From positions 3,391 to 67,390 of the forward strand of contig CAZZFV010000005.1 in assembly GCA_964653855.1 (NCBI GenBank): DNA of 64,000 bases, read 5' to 3'. Positions within the stretch are counted from its first letter, which is position 1; the number at the start of each line of letters is the position of its first letter. The notes under the pieces are model-generated. The model was not told where the DNA came from. It did not search any database and saw only the letters and a list, made by a program, of their open reading frames with translations. Positions 16,955-26,932 of this stretch are shown here, one piece after another. The stretch is from RGIG3528 sp964653855. Lineage in GTDB: Bacteria > Bacillota > Clostridia > Lachnospirales > Lachnospiraceae. The position numbers and the translations under genes are program-made.

Positions 16955-18529
16955 TCAGTTTTTTTTAGTAAAAACAATCGTCGTTACCGACTGCCCTTCT
17001 ATTTGGATCACGGTATCCGAATTATATTCGCCCGCTGCCGTAAGCTCCAAATCTTTTTCGAGCGTTGTCGTATAAACTTCGTAATAATTATAACCGTTTT
17101 CCGTCGTTAAGTTTGCTCTTACCGTTTTTAAATCTTCCTCGTTTGTGAGTACCACAACCGCCTGCTTTTCGTTATTTTCGTTTGTTCCCGCAAAAGCAAC
17201 GCTCTTCAAGTTATATATATCGGAATAAGGTGTCTTTACTTCCACCCTTACATAACCGCTTTTTATAAATTTTGAAAAATTGCCGAGAGTCCAAAGTCTT
17301 CTGTTTGCTCGATAAGCTTCGGCGCTTTCGTTAACGTGAATTAGTCCGTCCCTGTATCCGCCCGGGCTTACAAGCACCCAATACTGCCAGCTCGTGACAT
17401 TTAAGATTTTGAGATCGTCCATAATGCAATCCGCCATATTAAACGCAGAATCCATCGTATAGTCACTGCCGTTTACCATTTCGCACCATTCGGACATATG
17501 AAGCTTTAAATCGGGATAATTGAGTTTCATCCAATTGGCAAACGACGTCTTTGTTTCCGTTGTTGTCCAATAGGAATGACAGTCGATCGCATCAAAGTAA
17601 TTCTTTAAAATTTCGCTTTGCATGATCGCATTTATGTATTCCCGCGTTTTTGTGCCCCATTCTCCGCTTTCGGGGCCGGAAATTTTGACACTTTTAAGCG
17701 CCGGTCTTTCCTTAATTTCCGTCACGAATGCTTCAAGAATTTTCACAACGTTTTCCGTCGACAAATGCATTCCTTCCTGATTTCCCGGAGTCCAGTCCCA
17801 TTGGGGCTCATTTATCGGCGAAATTTCGGTTACGTTTATGCCCTGCTCCAAAAAATGCTCCGCAACGTCAAAGCAATATGCGGCAAATTCGGCATAATTT
17901 TCTTCCGAAATATTTGTGTCCGTATTTGCCGTACTTTGAGCCGTTCCGTTCTTTGTGAGGCGTTCTATGGGACTGTTGCAAAAAAGTATCACGTTCGAAT
18001 CGTCGCCCATTAACTCATCGGCTTTCGTCATAAACCAAACGGCACCGGCGTCCTTATCCCAGTCGTAAACGCCCTTTGACACTTCAAAACTTTCCGTGCG
18101 TCTGTGAACGTCAGAATAATTTCCTTTTCCAGTATCCGCGGAGCCCGCACCGATATTATAGCGGTAACAGTTAAGTCCGATTCCCGACACTTTGTCAAAA
18201 AGTAACGTCGCAATGTCGTCACGCGGTGTCACTTCCGAAAAATTGTTTTTTTCGTCCCAAGTTCCCACGTATTGCGACCACCAGCATCCGCTTCCGCCGA
18301 AGCTTTCCCATTCCTGATAGGTCTTTGTTTCGTCAACTTTTATGAGTGAATATTTCACATATACCTCCCGGGTCGGTTCCGGTGTTTCGGTTGCCGTGAT
18401 CACAGGCGTTTCGGTGACATAAGTTCCCGCATTTTCTTCGGGTAGCTTTGTTCCTTCTTCACCGCATCCCGCAAAAGCACCGATTAAAAGAACCGATATA
18501 AATATCAAAATTTTCTTTAAATCCCGCAT
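16955..18529 (-). CDS. Lipoprotein glycoside hydrolase family 30 (likely endo-beta-1,6-galactanase type)
   Basis: The 524-residue surface enzyme has a lipobox (GAFAGC, Cys ~residue 22) and a Thr/Glu/Pro-rich linker. A GH30 clan-A barrel follows. Motifs are WESFGGSGCWWSQYVG at the barrel start, the acid/base Glu in SPINEPQWDW and the nucleophile Glu in MSEWCEM. A C-terminal beta-sandwich ends the protein. The WW motif and the association with a GH35 beta-galactosidase point to GH30 galactanases that cut beta-1,6-galactan of arabinogalactan. The subfamily is inference. Extracellular cleavage would feed the adjacent ABC permeases. Confidence 0.85.
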   Translation of the reverse strand: MRDLKKILIFISVLLIGAFAGCGEEGTKLPEENAGTYVTETPVITATETPEPTREVYVKYSLIKVDETKTYQEWESFGGSGCWWSQYVGTWDEKNNFSEVTPRDDIATLLFDKVSGIGLNCYRYNIGAGSADTGKGNYSDVHRRTESFEVSKGVYDWDKDAGAVWFMTKADELMGDDSNVILFCNSPIERLTKNGTAQSTANTDTNISEENYAEFAAYCFDVAEHFLEQGINVTEISPINEPQWDWTPGNQEGMHLSTENVVKILEAFVTEIKERPALKSVKISGPESGEWGTKTREYINAIMQSEILKNYFDAIDCHSYWTTTETKTSFANWMKLNYPDLKLHMSEWCEMVNGSDYTMDSAFNMADCIMDDLKILNVTSWQYWVLVSPGGYRDGLIHVNESAEAYRANRRLWTLGNFSKFIKSGYVRVEVKTPYSDIYNLKSVAFAGTNENNEKQAVVVLTNEEDLKTVRANLTTENGYNYYEVYTTTLEKDLELTAAGEYNSDTVIQIEGQSVTTIVFTKKN

Positions 18530-18577
18530 AATTTTCCCCTTTTATTATAGTAACACTCATCCTTATAAGCATGCACT

Positions 18578-19549
18578 TTATCCCACAATACCCGCATTTT
18601 CCACGTTTTCCACAAGCAAATGCTGCGTTATGAAGTAAAATATAAGCAAAGGTATCATATAAATTATGGCACCCGCCTGCTTCACCGCATCAAACGCAAA
18701 CGCATTCGCAATGGGTAACTTATACCAAGTCATTATGGCATTTGTGACATATTGCTGCTGTGCCGACTGAAATGCCGTTTTAAGAATATACGCAAGATAC
18801 GGTCCGTCCTGGTGGAAGTATCCCGTGTAATAGGTGTCTCCGTAGTTCCACACAAATCCGAGCACGGCAACCGTCGCTATCGCGGGCTTCGCATTCGGAA
18901 GCATTATTTTAAAATAAGTTTTGTTGAATCCGCATCCGTCAATAAGCGCCGCCTCTTCAAGTTCACGCGGCGTATTCTTAAAAAACTGCCTGAACACAAA
19001 CACAAACAAGCTTTGATTTGTCCCGAATCCGAAAATTGCAAGAAGATAAAGCGTAATCGGCTTATTTATTATATTTATCGTTTTTCCGAAAAGCCAAAAG
19101 TGCTGAAAGTGAATGTATTGCGAAAGTAAAAGTGCCTGCGGCGGAACAAGGAAAACAAAAAGCACAAGTATAAATATTAAGTTTGAGCCCGGAAATTTCA
19201 CTCTCGCGATCGCATATCCCACCATGGCCGACATAAATATCTGAATCATAGTAATCGACACCGCATAAAGGATCGTCTTTACGATCGTCATCCAGCCTTC
19301 CTTCATCATAAAACGCCATGCCGCAAGAAAGCTTATGTTTGACTTTTTTACCGGTATCCAGATAACGTCGGGGTTTCCGAGGTCGGTGAGGTCCGAAAAA
19401 ACGTTCGGAAAAAGCTTTATTATCGGATAAAGCATCGTAAAGCACATTCCCGCAATCATTATTCCGAAAAATATACCGGAAATTGTTTTCTTTGCGACAA
19501 CCTTAAAAGGCTTCGGCGGTCTGTTCAATTTTTTCTTTTTCCTAAACAT
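18578..19549 (-). CDS. Carbohydrate ABC transporter permease, MalG/UgpE type
   Basis: This 323-residue CUT1 permease has six membrane helices. The cytoplasmic EAA loop that docks on the ATPase reads LEEAALIDGCGFNKTYFKIMLP. A basic N-terminus precedes the first helix. Its start overlaps the partner MalF-type gene by 8 nt. With that partner it forms one of two permease pairs in this locus. No ATP-binding subunit is encoded in the locus; the MsmK-type ATPase at 33111-34214 is a plausible supplier. Confidence 0.92.
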   Translation of the reverse strand: MFRKKKKLNRPPKPFKVVAKKTISGIFFGIMIAGMCFTMLYPIIKLFPNVFSDLTDLGNPDVIWIPVKKSNISFLAAWRFMMKEGWMTIVKTILYAVSITMIQIFMSAMVGYAIARVKFPGSNLIFILVLFVFLVPPQALLLSQYIHFQHFWLFGKTINIINKPITLYLLAIFGFGTNQSLFVFVFRQFFKNTPRELEEAALIDGCGFNKTYFKIMLPNAKPAIATVAVLGFVWNYGDTYYTGYFHQDGPYLAYILKTAFQSAQQQYVTNAIMTWYKLPIANAFAFDAVKQAGAIIYMIPLLIFYFITQHLLVENVENAGIVG

Positions 19550-20435
19550 CCTTCTTCACCGCCTTTCTTGCGACAAGAAGTATGATCGCGAGGCACAAAA
19601 GAACGTTGAACATGTAAACTACGGACAATGCCGACGCTATTCCTATTCTGCTCTTCGTAAAAGCAAATCTGTATACTTCCGACGCAATCGACGACTCCAA
19701 AAACAAATCCACAACCGTATAAATCACAACAAACATCGTGATGTTCCCGATCATGGGAATCGTAACCTTCCAGAAGGACTCGTAGGCGGTTGCCCCCTCT
19801 ATTTTTGCGACTTCATAGAGACTCGGGCTTATGGACTGAAGTCCCGCAAGGTAAATAAGCGTTTGCACACCCGCTTCCGATATGAGTTCAAAAATATTGT
19901 CGACATAGCTCGTAATCGTGATTATTATATCCTGACTCACGGACGTATAACGAAGCAAAAGCACCGTCGCAAGCGACTGCGAAAAAAGTCCCGTACCGCG
20001 TGTCACAAGGTCTCCGCCCGTCGATACGGTAATCAAATCCGCAATTACGTCGACACCGAGGACGATAGGCAGGAAAAATATTGTTCTCACGATTCCCTGA
20101 CCCTTAAATTTCATGTTCGCGAGGATTGCAAGGAAAAGGCTGAAAATAACGATTATCGGTGCGTTTATAAGCATATTGGTGTTTTCGTTCACAAAGACTT
20201 GCAAAAATGTCTTCGATCCCGACGCAACCTGTTCCGTAAAAAGCGATATATAGTTGTTTATGCCGTTCCATGTGAGCGACATTCCGCCGTTGTCGTTGAC
20301 ACCGACCGTGTTAAACGACCACCAGATTGTTTTTACTATCGGCACGGCAAAAAACATCACAAATCCGATAATCCACGGAACCGTATACATAAATCCGCAC
20401 AATTTTCTTTTGTTTTTATACTTTATTTTCATCAC
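19542..20435 (-). CDS. Carbohydrate ABC transporter permease, MalF/UgpA type
   Basis: This 297-residue CUT1 permease has about six membrane helices and the EAA loop LYEVAKIEGATAYESFWKVTIP. It overlaps its upstream neighbour (DUF5696 gene) by 4 nt and its downstream MalG-type partner by 8 nt, so the three are tightly coupled. Substrate is presumably an oligosaccharide released by the GH30 enzyme (inference). Confidence 0.92.
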   Translation of the reverse strand: MMKIKYKNKRKLCGFMYTVPWIIGFVMFFAVPIVKTIWWSFNTVGVNDNGGMSLTWNGINNYISLFTEQVASGSKTFLQVFVNENTNMLINAPIIVIFSLFLAILANMKFKGQGIVRTIFFLPIVLGVDVIADLITVSTGGDLVTRGTGLFSQSLATVLLLRYTSVSQDIIITITSYVDNIFELISEAGVQTLIYLAGLQSISPSLYEVAKIEGATAYESFWKVTIPMIGNITMFVVIYTVVDLFLESSIASEVYRFAFTKSRIGIASALSVVYMFNVLLCLAIILLVARKAVKKDV

Positions 20436-23005
20436 TTCACCACCACGTATCCGTATGCCGGAATCGTGAGTCCGTCAATTGTTTCGTCGATTCCGTTATA
20501 GTTTGTGTAAAGCTTTGCACCGGTTTCGTATTCCGTCAAAAAAATGTTTTCCGTCAAAACCGTATGATTAGTAATACAAGTTGTTCCGATTTTTTCCATA
20601 GCTTTTGTATACGACGCTATCGCTTTCTTCATATCGCCTGAAATCAAATCGTATTCGACGGAATAAAGATGCGAGTATTCGGTATCGCGAAGAATGTCGA
20701 CACTCTTTCCCGTAAGCGTAAACTTAAGCTCCGCGCCCGTTTCAAGTGCCTGCATCACATAGTAATCATAATCCATCGAATTATTGTTTGCCGTAACGCC
20801 CGTATACTCTGTTCTTCCGTTCAACACAAGTTGCATAAACGGAATCGTACAATAAAACACCGCGTATTCCGATGAATTTCTCGGAATGTCCGTGAGCACC
20901 GTTCCGTATTTAAACTTATCCGCTCTCGGTGACGAAAGTGCTGTTTTACCGGCATTTGTGAGTTCCGTAAGCGCCGCATCCACATACATTTGCGCTTCTG
21001 TCGGCGAAATATAATCTCTTCCGTAATCCGCATAATAGTCTGTTCCGAGCGCCGCAACAAAGTAATTTGCGTCTTTTACTTCCGTCTTCTTTAAGAAGTC
21101 TTTCACCGTGTCAAGAAGATAAGTCGGCTTTAACATCATGTACGTAAGCTTGTTTTCGACGGCTTTTCCCTTTGCCGTATCCGTTCCGTATACCGTAAAC
21201 GTGTTTTTGGTATAGTCGCTGTCGGCATGCACTTTTCCGATAAACCCGTTTCCCGTCGTATCCCATACTCTCATAAAGTCGGTCCCGAGAAATAGCGTCG
21301 AACCCGAATTCTCAATATATTCTCTCATTTCTTCAAATTCGTCGTCGGTGCCGTTTTCACTCTCAAGCTTACCTTTTCGCATTATCATGTTGTTTTTTCC
21401 GCCGTCGAATGCACCGAGATAGGAAACATTGTAATTTGTTATATTAAGGTCCTTTAAAATATCCGTAACTTCCGTGTATTCGGTCATCGAATAACGGCTG
21501 TTGTAGGGAATCCCCGCAATTCGCTCGGTTATCGAAACCGTTCCGTAAAATTCAAGGAACAATTTTGCTTCTGTATTATAGATATTCGCACAATCTTCCC
21601 CGAAAATATAATCTCCGTAATCGCGCGCCATGTTGTAATAGCTTACGTCTTCACCGTAAAACATATAGCGAACAATAAAATCTTCATGTGTTTGCTCGGA
21701 AATCGAAAGATATGTGCTCGTGTTATCCGCAAATTCTCCGAACACCGGCACCCATTCGTATTGAGACACGTCATATGTCGCATAAACCTTGTTGAAAAGT
21801 CTTCCGGACGAATTTTCTTCACCGGCCGCAAGCATCGCCTCGATATATGCGTAATCCGCTCCGCTCTCGATTATTCCCATTATTCCGTAAGAAGAAAAAG
21901 TGCCTTCTTCATAAATCATTCCGAACACGGGCATCATAAGCTCCGTTTCGTATTCGGGAATATAGCGGTAATCCTTATACCAATCGTTGTTGTAAACTGC
22001 TCTCACATAATCCGGCACCTTGGCGTTGTACGTGTTCATTTCCATGAGTGCGCCGGAACCGTCCGGAATAAGCAAATACCCTTCCGTAACGTCTGTTTTC
22101 GAAATTACGCCGAAATTCGGCAAGACTTCGATATTCGTAATCGTATAATAATCGTTTTCGCTTGCAATCAAATCCGCGGGAACAACGGCAACGAGCTCGT
22201 CCCCGTCAAGATAAACGTCAAGCGTTATGTCAAATACCGCCGGTTCTTCAAACTCGACCGTAAACCCAAACTCATCCGCATCAAGAAGAAGCATTTCCTT
22301 TGTGTATCCGACAATCGAGGTCAATTCGATAAGCTGCCTGCAGGCGGAAACGGGAGGATTTCCGACATATGTGCAATTGTAGCAATTGTCTTTTTTACTT
22401 TTTTTGTATACGAGTGAAAGCGTTTGCTTGTATTTTTTCCCCGCGCTCTCAGTGATTGTTCCTTCTTCTACGGCTTTCGCAAGTCCGTCCGCAAACATTT
22501 CATAGTGTTCAACGGACATTTTTTCGGGCAAATACTCATAAAATCTTTCGCTCGCGCCTTCGTTGAATTCCATGCTTATTCTTACGCCGTTTTCGATTTT
22601 TGTAAGCGTNNNNNNNNNNAACGAATCGTTTTCCGTAACCTGTTTATAGGAAGTCCACTCGTGAAACGTATTGTCTTCTCCCACATAATTTACGATGAGA
22701 AGCGACATATCGGCTTCCGTTTCCGCTTTTTTACAAAATCCGTAAATCTCGTTTTCCGTATTTTTGTCGTAAAGCGTTATGTTCATGGTCGTCGGATTTA
22801 TGTAAAGAATCTTGTTGTCGCTTTCACCGATTTCAGCATCCGCACTGCCCTTTTCTATTTTCTCGCCGAGTGTCACCGAATAATTACTTTCGTATGTATA
22901 TTTTGTCTTATTGATTCCTAAAAACCGGATCGCAAATATCAAAAGACATATAAAAAGGGCACTTCCCAAAAGTATGGCACTGTAAGTTATTATCCTTTTT
23001 TTCAT
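20432..23005 (-). CDS. DUF5696 family membrane-anchored protein (contains assembly gap)
   Basis: This ~857-residue protein has one N-terminal membrane helix (IITYSAILLGSALFICLLIFAIRF) and a very large extracellular part. It matches DUF5696 proteins, which in Firmicutes accompany sugar ABC permeases together with YIP1 and NHL proteins. The molecular role is unknown. An outside glycan-binding or glycan-processing role fits the context but is inference. The reading frame continues across a 10-N run (22610-22619), so about four residues there are unknown and the real gap could be larger. Confidence 0.75.
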   Translation of the reverse strand: MKKRIITYSAILLGSALFICLLIFAIRFLGINKTKYTYESNYSVTLGEKIEKGSADAEIGESDNKILYINPTTMNITLYDKNTENEIYGFCKKAETEADMSLLIVNYVGEDNTFHEWTSYKQVTENDSXXXXTLTKIENGVRISMEFNEGASERFYEYLPEKMSVEHYEMFADGLAKAVEEGTITESAGKKYKQTLSLVYKKSKKDNCYNCTYVGNPPVSACRQLIELTSIVGYTKEMLLLDADEFGFTVEFEEPAVFDITLDVYLDGDELVAVVPADLIASENDYYTITNIEVLPNFGVISKTDVTEGYLLIPDGSGALMEMNTYNAKVPDYVRAVYNNDWYKDYRYIPEYETELMMPVFGMIYEEGTFSSYGIMGIIESGADYAYIEAMLAAGEENSSGRLFNKVYATYDVSQYEWVPVFGEFADNTSTYLSISEQTHEDFIVRYMFYGEDVSYYNMARDYGDYIFGEDCANIYNTEAKLFLEFYGTVSITERIAGIPYNSRYSMTEYTEVTDILKDLNITNYNVSYLGAFDGGKNNMIMRKGKLESENGTDDEFEEMREYIENSGSTLFLGTDFMRVWDTTGNGFIGKVHADSDYTKNTFTVYGTDTAKGKAVENKLTYMMLKPTYLLDTVKDFLKKTEVKDANYFVAALGTDYYADYGRDYISPTEAQMYVDAALTELTNAGKTALSSPRADKFKYGTVLTDIPRNSSEYAVFYCTIPFMQLVLNGRTEYTGVTANNNSMDYDYYVMQALETGAELKFTLTGKSVDILRDTEYSHLYSVEYDLISGDMKKAIASYTKAMEKIGTTCITNHTVLTENIFLTEYETGAKLYTNYNGIDETIDGLTIPAYGYVVVK
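22610..22619. other. Assembly gap (10 N)
   Basis: Ten N characters interrupt the DUF5696 coding region. The true length is unknown, although the frame happens to be kept. Confidence 0.95.
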
Positions 23006-23013
23006 ACCGTCTC

Positions 23014-23628
23014 CTAAATACGTCTCATGAGTTCGCCGAAAAATGTTGTGAAAAAGCCTATCATCTGTTCAACAAGCGAAATAAAAAGCACAAGCAAAAA
23101 CAAAATTATTACGGCTGCGACAACCGTCGCAAAAAGCGTCACGATATTCTTAAAAAGTCCGTATTCGTGAATCGTGCAAAGTCCCGAAATCATCATAAAT
23201 CCGAACCATACCCATCCGAATGCGACAACCGCATAAAGTATCGGTGTTTCTTCCTTAATAATAAAATTGCTTAAAAATATGACAATAACCTTCGTAAAAA
23301 TAACCGGTATCAGCGAATAAGTCGTAACGGTAAATATGTCGCCAAGCTTTCCCTTACCGTCAAAAAGTGTGGTGACTGTCCAGTTGCTTAAAGTAAACAA
23401 AAGGAAAATCGTGATCGAGGAAATAAGTGTTCTCATAGAACTCATTTCCGTAATATGGTAATTGTTCATTATGAAGCCCGTGTATTGAACATCCGTACAG
23501 CACACGATTCCGTACAGGAAGAGAAAGAAAAACGAAACCGCATTGCTTCCCATATGTCTGTACTTTGCCTCATAAAAGCCGTCAAAGGGATGAAAAACAC
23601 AGTGTCCCGCATATTTTATTTTGTTCAT
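23014..23628 (-). CDS. YIP1-family membrane protein
   Basis: The 204-residue protein has about five hydrophobic helices and an N-terminal HPFDGFYEAKYRHMGS segment, typical of bacterial YIP1-family proteins in ABC-transport operons. It overlaps the upstream NHL gene by 4 nt and is followed 8 nt later by the DUF5696 gene. It probably supports assembly or activity of the transporter complex in the membrane, but this is inference from the conserved neighbourhood. Confidence 0.75.
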   Translation of the reverse strand: MNKIKYAGHCVFHPFDGFYEAKYRHMGSNAVSFFFLFLYGIVCCTDVQYTGFIMNNYHITEMSSMRTLISSITIFLLFTLSNWTVTTLFDGKGKLGDIFTVTTYSLIPVIFTKVIVIFLSNFIIKEETPILYAVVAFGWVWFGFMMISGLCTIHEYGLFKNIVTLFATVVAAVIILFLLVLFISLVEQMIGFFTTFFGELMRRI

Positions 23629-25118
23629 GCTTTCTCCCCCTTCGGCTGTTTTTTATGGTATTTCACTTCACTCATGATAAGCAATCCCACAAGCAAAACA
23701 AACACGATCGCAATTATATAAAAGTTCTCTCTTATCTTTTCCCCTCTGTAGCCCGCATATGCCTTCGAATAATATTCTCTCTGGTTTCCGAGCTTAAAGT
23801 AATACATTGCCTCTTCGTACTCGTCCTGCATGAGAAGGTTTTTGCCCACGCCCACATATGCCACTTCGTAGTTTGCGTTTAATTTTATGCATTCCTTAAA
23901 ATATGCCGTTGCCGATTCCCATCTGCCGTAATAATATTCTTCGCTTGCCTTTAACGCATTTTTCCCAAATTCCGTGGGTGTAAGAACATAAATGCATTTT
24001 AAATCGGAATCCGTTACAATAAGATCGTTTCCGAGCCAAGAAAGAGAAGTCGGATTTTTAAACTCGCCCTTAGAATAGCCGTAGCCTCCGAAAATATTGA
24101 GTATCTGACCGTCGTAGTCGTATAAAAATATTCTGCCCCTTGTGGAATCGAGCACCGCGCTCACGCCGTAATCAGTCACCGAAACATCGATAAACACGCT
24201 TTCTCCTTCTCCCGTATAGAGGTCACCGATCAACGCCTGTCCTTCCGCTCTTATTACATTTTCACCGTTTGAATTAAGCCTAAAAATCTTGCTTTCCGCG
24301 TTTGTTTCCTTGGAAACCGCATACACAAAGCCTTCCGAATCGAGCGCAACATTCGTAAATCCCGGCGCATACGTCTTACCCATTTTCTGTTTTTGAACGT
24401 CGGTTGCAATCGACTTCCAAAAATATTGAACAAGATTTACGGTCGGCTCGTTTACACCGAAATATCTCGAAAAAGTGCCGTCCGGTTCAAGCTCCACTAT
24501 TCCTTCGTAGCTTGACGCAACGACTATATATATTCTGTCGGCGTTATCGACGGTAATCTTTGAAGGCGCATATTCCGTAACGCCCGTCATGTTTTCGGGT
24601 GCGGAAATCGTCCTTAAAAGGAAATACGTTGTGCCGTCGAGCACATATACGTTTTTGTTTCCGGAATCGGCTATATAGAGCTCATTATTCTTTTCGTGAT
24701 ACCATGTGCCCGTTGGTGCGGAAAGCGTCATCTGGCTTCCGTCCGGGTTCAGTGCTATCTTTCCTTCGCCCGTCTTTAAAACCTTTATCGATATGACAAA
24801 TGTGCCGTCTGTTTTAAATACGTTTACACGGCTGCTTGTTTTGTCGGAAACAAATATGCGTCCGTCGGACGACGTACTCACGTCGTCAACCGTTCCGAAA
24901 GTAAATCCCGTTAAGTTATCGTTGTCTATTATCGTCGCAATCTTGAAGGCCGCGGGAACATCCTGCGAATTTCCCCAATAATCGTAAATATATGCCTCAT
25001 ATTCGTATGCCGAACCGTCGGCCGCATATGCTTTATTTTCGGGAAAAGATAAGCAAACAAATCCCAAAATCAAAAGTACGGCCGTAATTTTTATTTTCAG
25101 AACCTTTTTCATGATCAT
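23625..25118 (-). CDS. Membrane-anchored NHL beta-propeller/TPR protein
   Basis: The 497-residue protein has an N-terminal signal peptide. An NHL-type beta-propeller fills about residues 50-390, with repeated blades such as NKNVYVLDGTTYFLL and GFVYAVSKETNAESKI. Two TPR-like helical repeats follow (ESATAYFKECIKLNANYEVA, EEAMYYFKLGN), then a C-terminal membrane helix (FYIIAIVFVLLVGLLIM) with a basic tail. The propeller therefore faces outside. It overlaps both neighbours by 4 nt. A scaffold or sugar-sensing role at the transporter is inferred from context. Confidence 0.8.
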   Translation of the reverse strand: MIMKKVLKIKITAVLLILGFVCLSFPENKAYAADGSAYEYEAYIYDYWGNSQDVPAAFKIATIIDNDNLTGFTFGTVDDVSTSSDGRIFVSDKTSSRVNVFKTDGTFVISIKVLKTGEGKIALNPDGSQMTLSAPTGTWYHEKNNELYIADSGNKNVYVLDGTTYFLLRTISAPENMTGVTEYAPSKITVDNADRIYIVVASSYEGIVELEPDGTFSRYFGVNEPTVNLVQYFWKSIATDVQKQKMGKTYAPGFTNVALDSEGFVYAVSKETNAESKIFRLNSNGENVIRAEGQALIGDLYTGEGESVFIDVSVTDYGVSAVLDSTRGRIFLYDYDGQILNIFGGYGYSKGEFKNPTSLSWLGNDLIVTDSDLKCIYVLTPTEFGKNALKASEEYYYGRWESATAYFKECIKLNANYEVAYVGVGKNLLMQDEYEEAMYYFKLGNQREYYSKAYAGYRGEKIRENFYIIAIVFVLLVGLLIMSEVKYHKKQPKGEKA

Positions 25119-26005
25119 CCTTTCATACCGGAGGTTGCCATGGTTTCGATAACATTGCTTTGAGATACGATAAACACGGTCACGGGAACAATGAGCATTA
25201 TGAGAGACACTGCGGACGATACGCCGCTTCTCGCTATTCCCGATGACGTAATCTGGGACAAAACGTAGCTAAGCGGCTTTATCTCTTCCGAATAAATAAA
25301 TTCGCCGCCCGTATTTCCCCAAAGAGACTGAATCGAAAGAATGATGAGCGTAATCCATGCGGGTTTGCAAAGAGGCATCACAACCTTAAAGAACAATTGC
25401 ATTTCCGTTGCTCCGTCTATTTTTGCGGCTTCTATCATTTCATCCGGTATCTGAACCATAAAGTTTTTCATGAGATAAAGTCCGAGTGTTCCGCCGATTG
25501 CGGGTAAAATCACCGCCCAGTAGGTGTTTACGAGTCCCAATTTACTCATGATAAAGTATACGGGAATCTGTGTGACCGAGCCCGAAAACATGAGCGAATA
25601 GACAATGACTTCCGACATCACTTTTGCACCCGGAAACTTATATTTTGCAAGCGGAAAGGCTGCCATGGAACCGAGCAAAACCGTTCCCGCCGTTCCCACG
25701 CCCGTTATGAAAAGCGTGTTAAACGCATATCTCGAAAACGGTATGTCAAAGCCTTCGATAATGTTTCCGAGATCGAAAAAGTTGTTGAGTGTCGGATTTT
25801 CAACCGTTATAAGCTTAGGCGGAAACAAAAATATTTCGCTCATCGGCTTAAAGGCATTTGCAACGATATTCAAAAGAGGAAGTGCGCTGAACGCCCCGAA
25901 TATGCCGAGTATCAGAGTCAGCAATATGTCTGCGCCGAGGCTTCTGTTTCTTCTTCTTATCTTACGCCCTTTTATGTATCTTTTAAGTTTGTTTGTTTTT
26001 TTCAT
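25115..26005 (-). CDS. Carbohydrate ABC transporter permease, MalG type (second pair)
   Basis: The 296-residue CUT1 permease has six membrane helices, a strongly basic N-terminus and the EAA loop MIEAAKIDGATEMQLFFKVVMP. It ends in the MATSGMKG tail seen in MalG-type proteins. It forms the second permease pair with the gene 4 nt upstream and overlaps the NHL gene by 4 nt. Confidence 0.92.
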   Translation of the reverse strand: MKKTNKLKRYIKGRKIRRRNRSLGADILLTLILGIFGAFSALPLLNIVANAFKPMSEIFLFPPKLITVENPTLNNFFDLGNIIEGFDIPFSRYAFNTLFITGVGTAGTVLLGSMAAFPLAKYKFPGAKVMSEVIVYSLMFSGSVTQIPVYFIMSKLGLVNTYWAVILPAIGGTLGLYLMKNFMVQIPDEMIEAAKIDGATEMQLFFKVVMPLCKPAWITLIILSIQSLWGNTGGEFIYSEEIKPLSYVLSQITSSGIARSGVSSAVSLIMLIVPVTVFIVSQSNVIETMATSGMKG

Positions 26006-26009
26006 AAAA

Positions 26010-26912
26010 TCATCCGATCTTTCTCAAAAGCTTTTGAACAAGCACGTTGCAAAGCATCATTATGAAGAAAAGTATTACCGCGATCGTACATGCGTAGCCC
26101 ATCTCGTATCTCACATAACCGTAGTCGTGAAGGTGAGTGAGAATCGTGTGTCCCGCATAGTTTACGGACGGAAAGCCGGCAAGCTCCATCGAAATTCCGG
26201 AAATCGAAAGCGAATTCGTGATTTGCATTACGGCGCCGAACATAAGCTGGGGCTTCATCGAAGGAAGCGTGATATACCATAATTCCTGCCAGCGGTTTTT
26301 GACACCTTCCACACTTGCCGCCTCGTAGAGCGACTTATCTACCGTTTGAAGTCCCGCTATAAACGAAAGGAAGCTCACTCCGAGACTCAGCCACAATTGC
26401 ACGATTATGAGAATCGGAAGTATGTATGACGCATTTTCAAACCAAAGAATCGCGTCCTTTATTATTCCGAGCTTCAAAAGCCATGCGTTTGCGTATCCGT
26501 AGGTGTCCGACGAGAAAATAAGTTTCCACACGAGATATGCGTTTCCCGATATCGACGGAGCATAAAATATAAGCGTGAGTATTGCTCTCGGCACGGGAGG
26601 AAGCTCATTTATAAGCCACGCAAGAAGAAAGCAAAGTATGTAGCTTAAAGGTCCCGTGACAACCGCAAGCACGAAGGTATTTTTTACCGCGGTCAAAAAC
26701 ACATCGTCATCCACAATAAGACTTATGTAATTTTCAAAGCCTATGAACTTCGGCATTTCGGCCATGTTGAAGCTTGTAAAGCTTAAAATTATCGCAACGA
26801 TGACCGGTATAAGGGAAAACAAAACAAAAATCACGGCAAACGGAAGTATCATCAGGTATTTGTCTTTATGCTTATGCCATATTTCCTTAAAGCTTTCCTT
26901 TTGATTATTCAT
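26010..26912 (-). CDS. Carbohydrate ABC transporter permease, MalF type (second pair)
   Basis: The 300-residue CUT1 permease has six membrane helices and the EAA loop LYEAASVEGVKNRWQELWYITLP. It lies 20 nt after the large membrane-anchored binding protein and 4 nt before its MalG-type partner, so those three probably make one import unit. Confidence 0.92.
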   Translation of the reverse strand: MNNQKESFKEIWHKHKDKYLMILPFAVIFVLFSLIPVIVAIILSFTSFNMAEMPKFIGFENYISLIVDDDVFLTAVKNTFVLAVVTGPLSYILCFLLAWLINELPPVPRAILTLIFYAPSISGNAYLVWKLIFSSDTYGYANAWLLKLGIIKDAILWFENASYILPILIIVQLWLSLGVSFLSFIAGLQTVDKSLYEAASVEGVKNRWQELWYITLPSMKPQLMFGAVMQITNSLSISGISMELAGFPSVNYAGHTILTHLHDYGYVRYEMGYACTIAVILFFIMMLCNVLVQKLLRKIG

Positions 26913-26932
26913 CTTAAAACACCTTTCGTTTT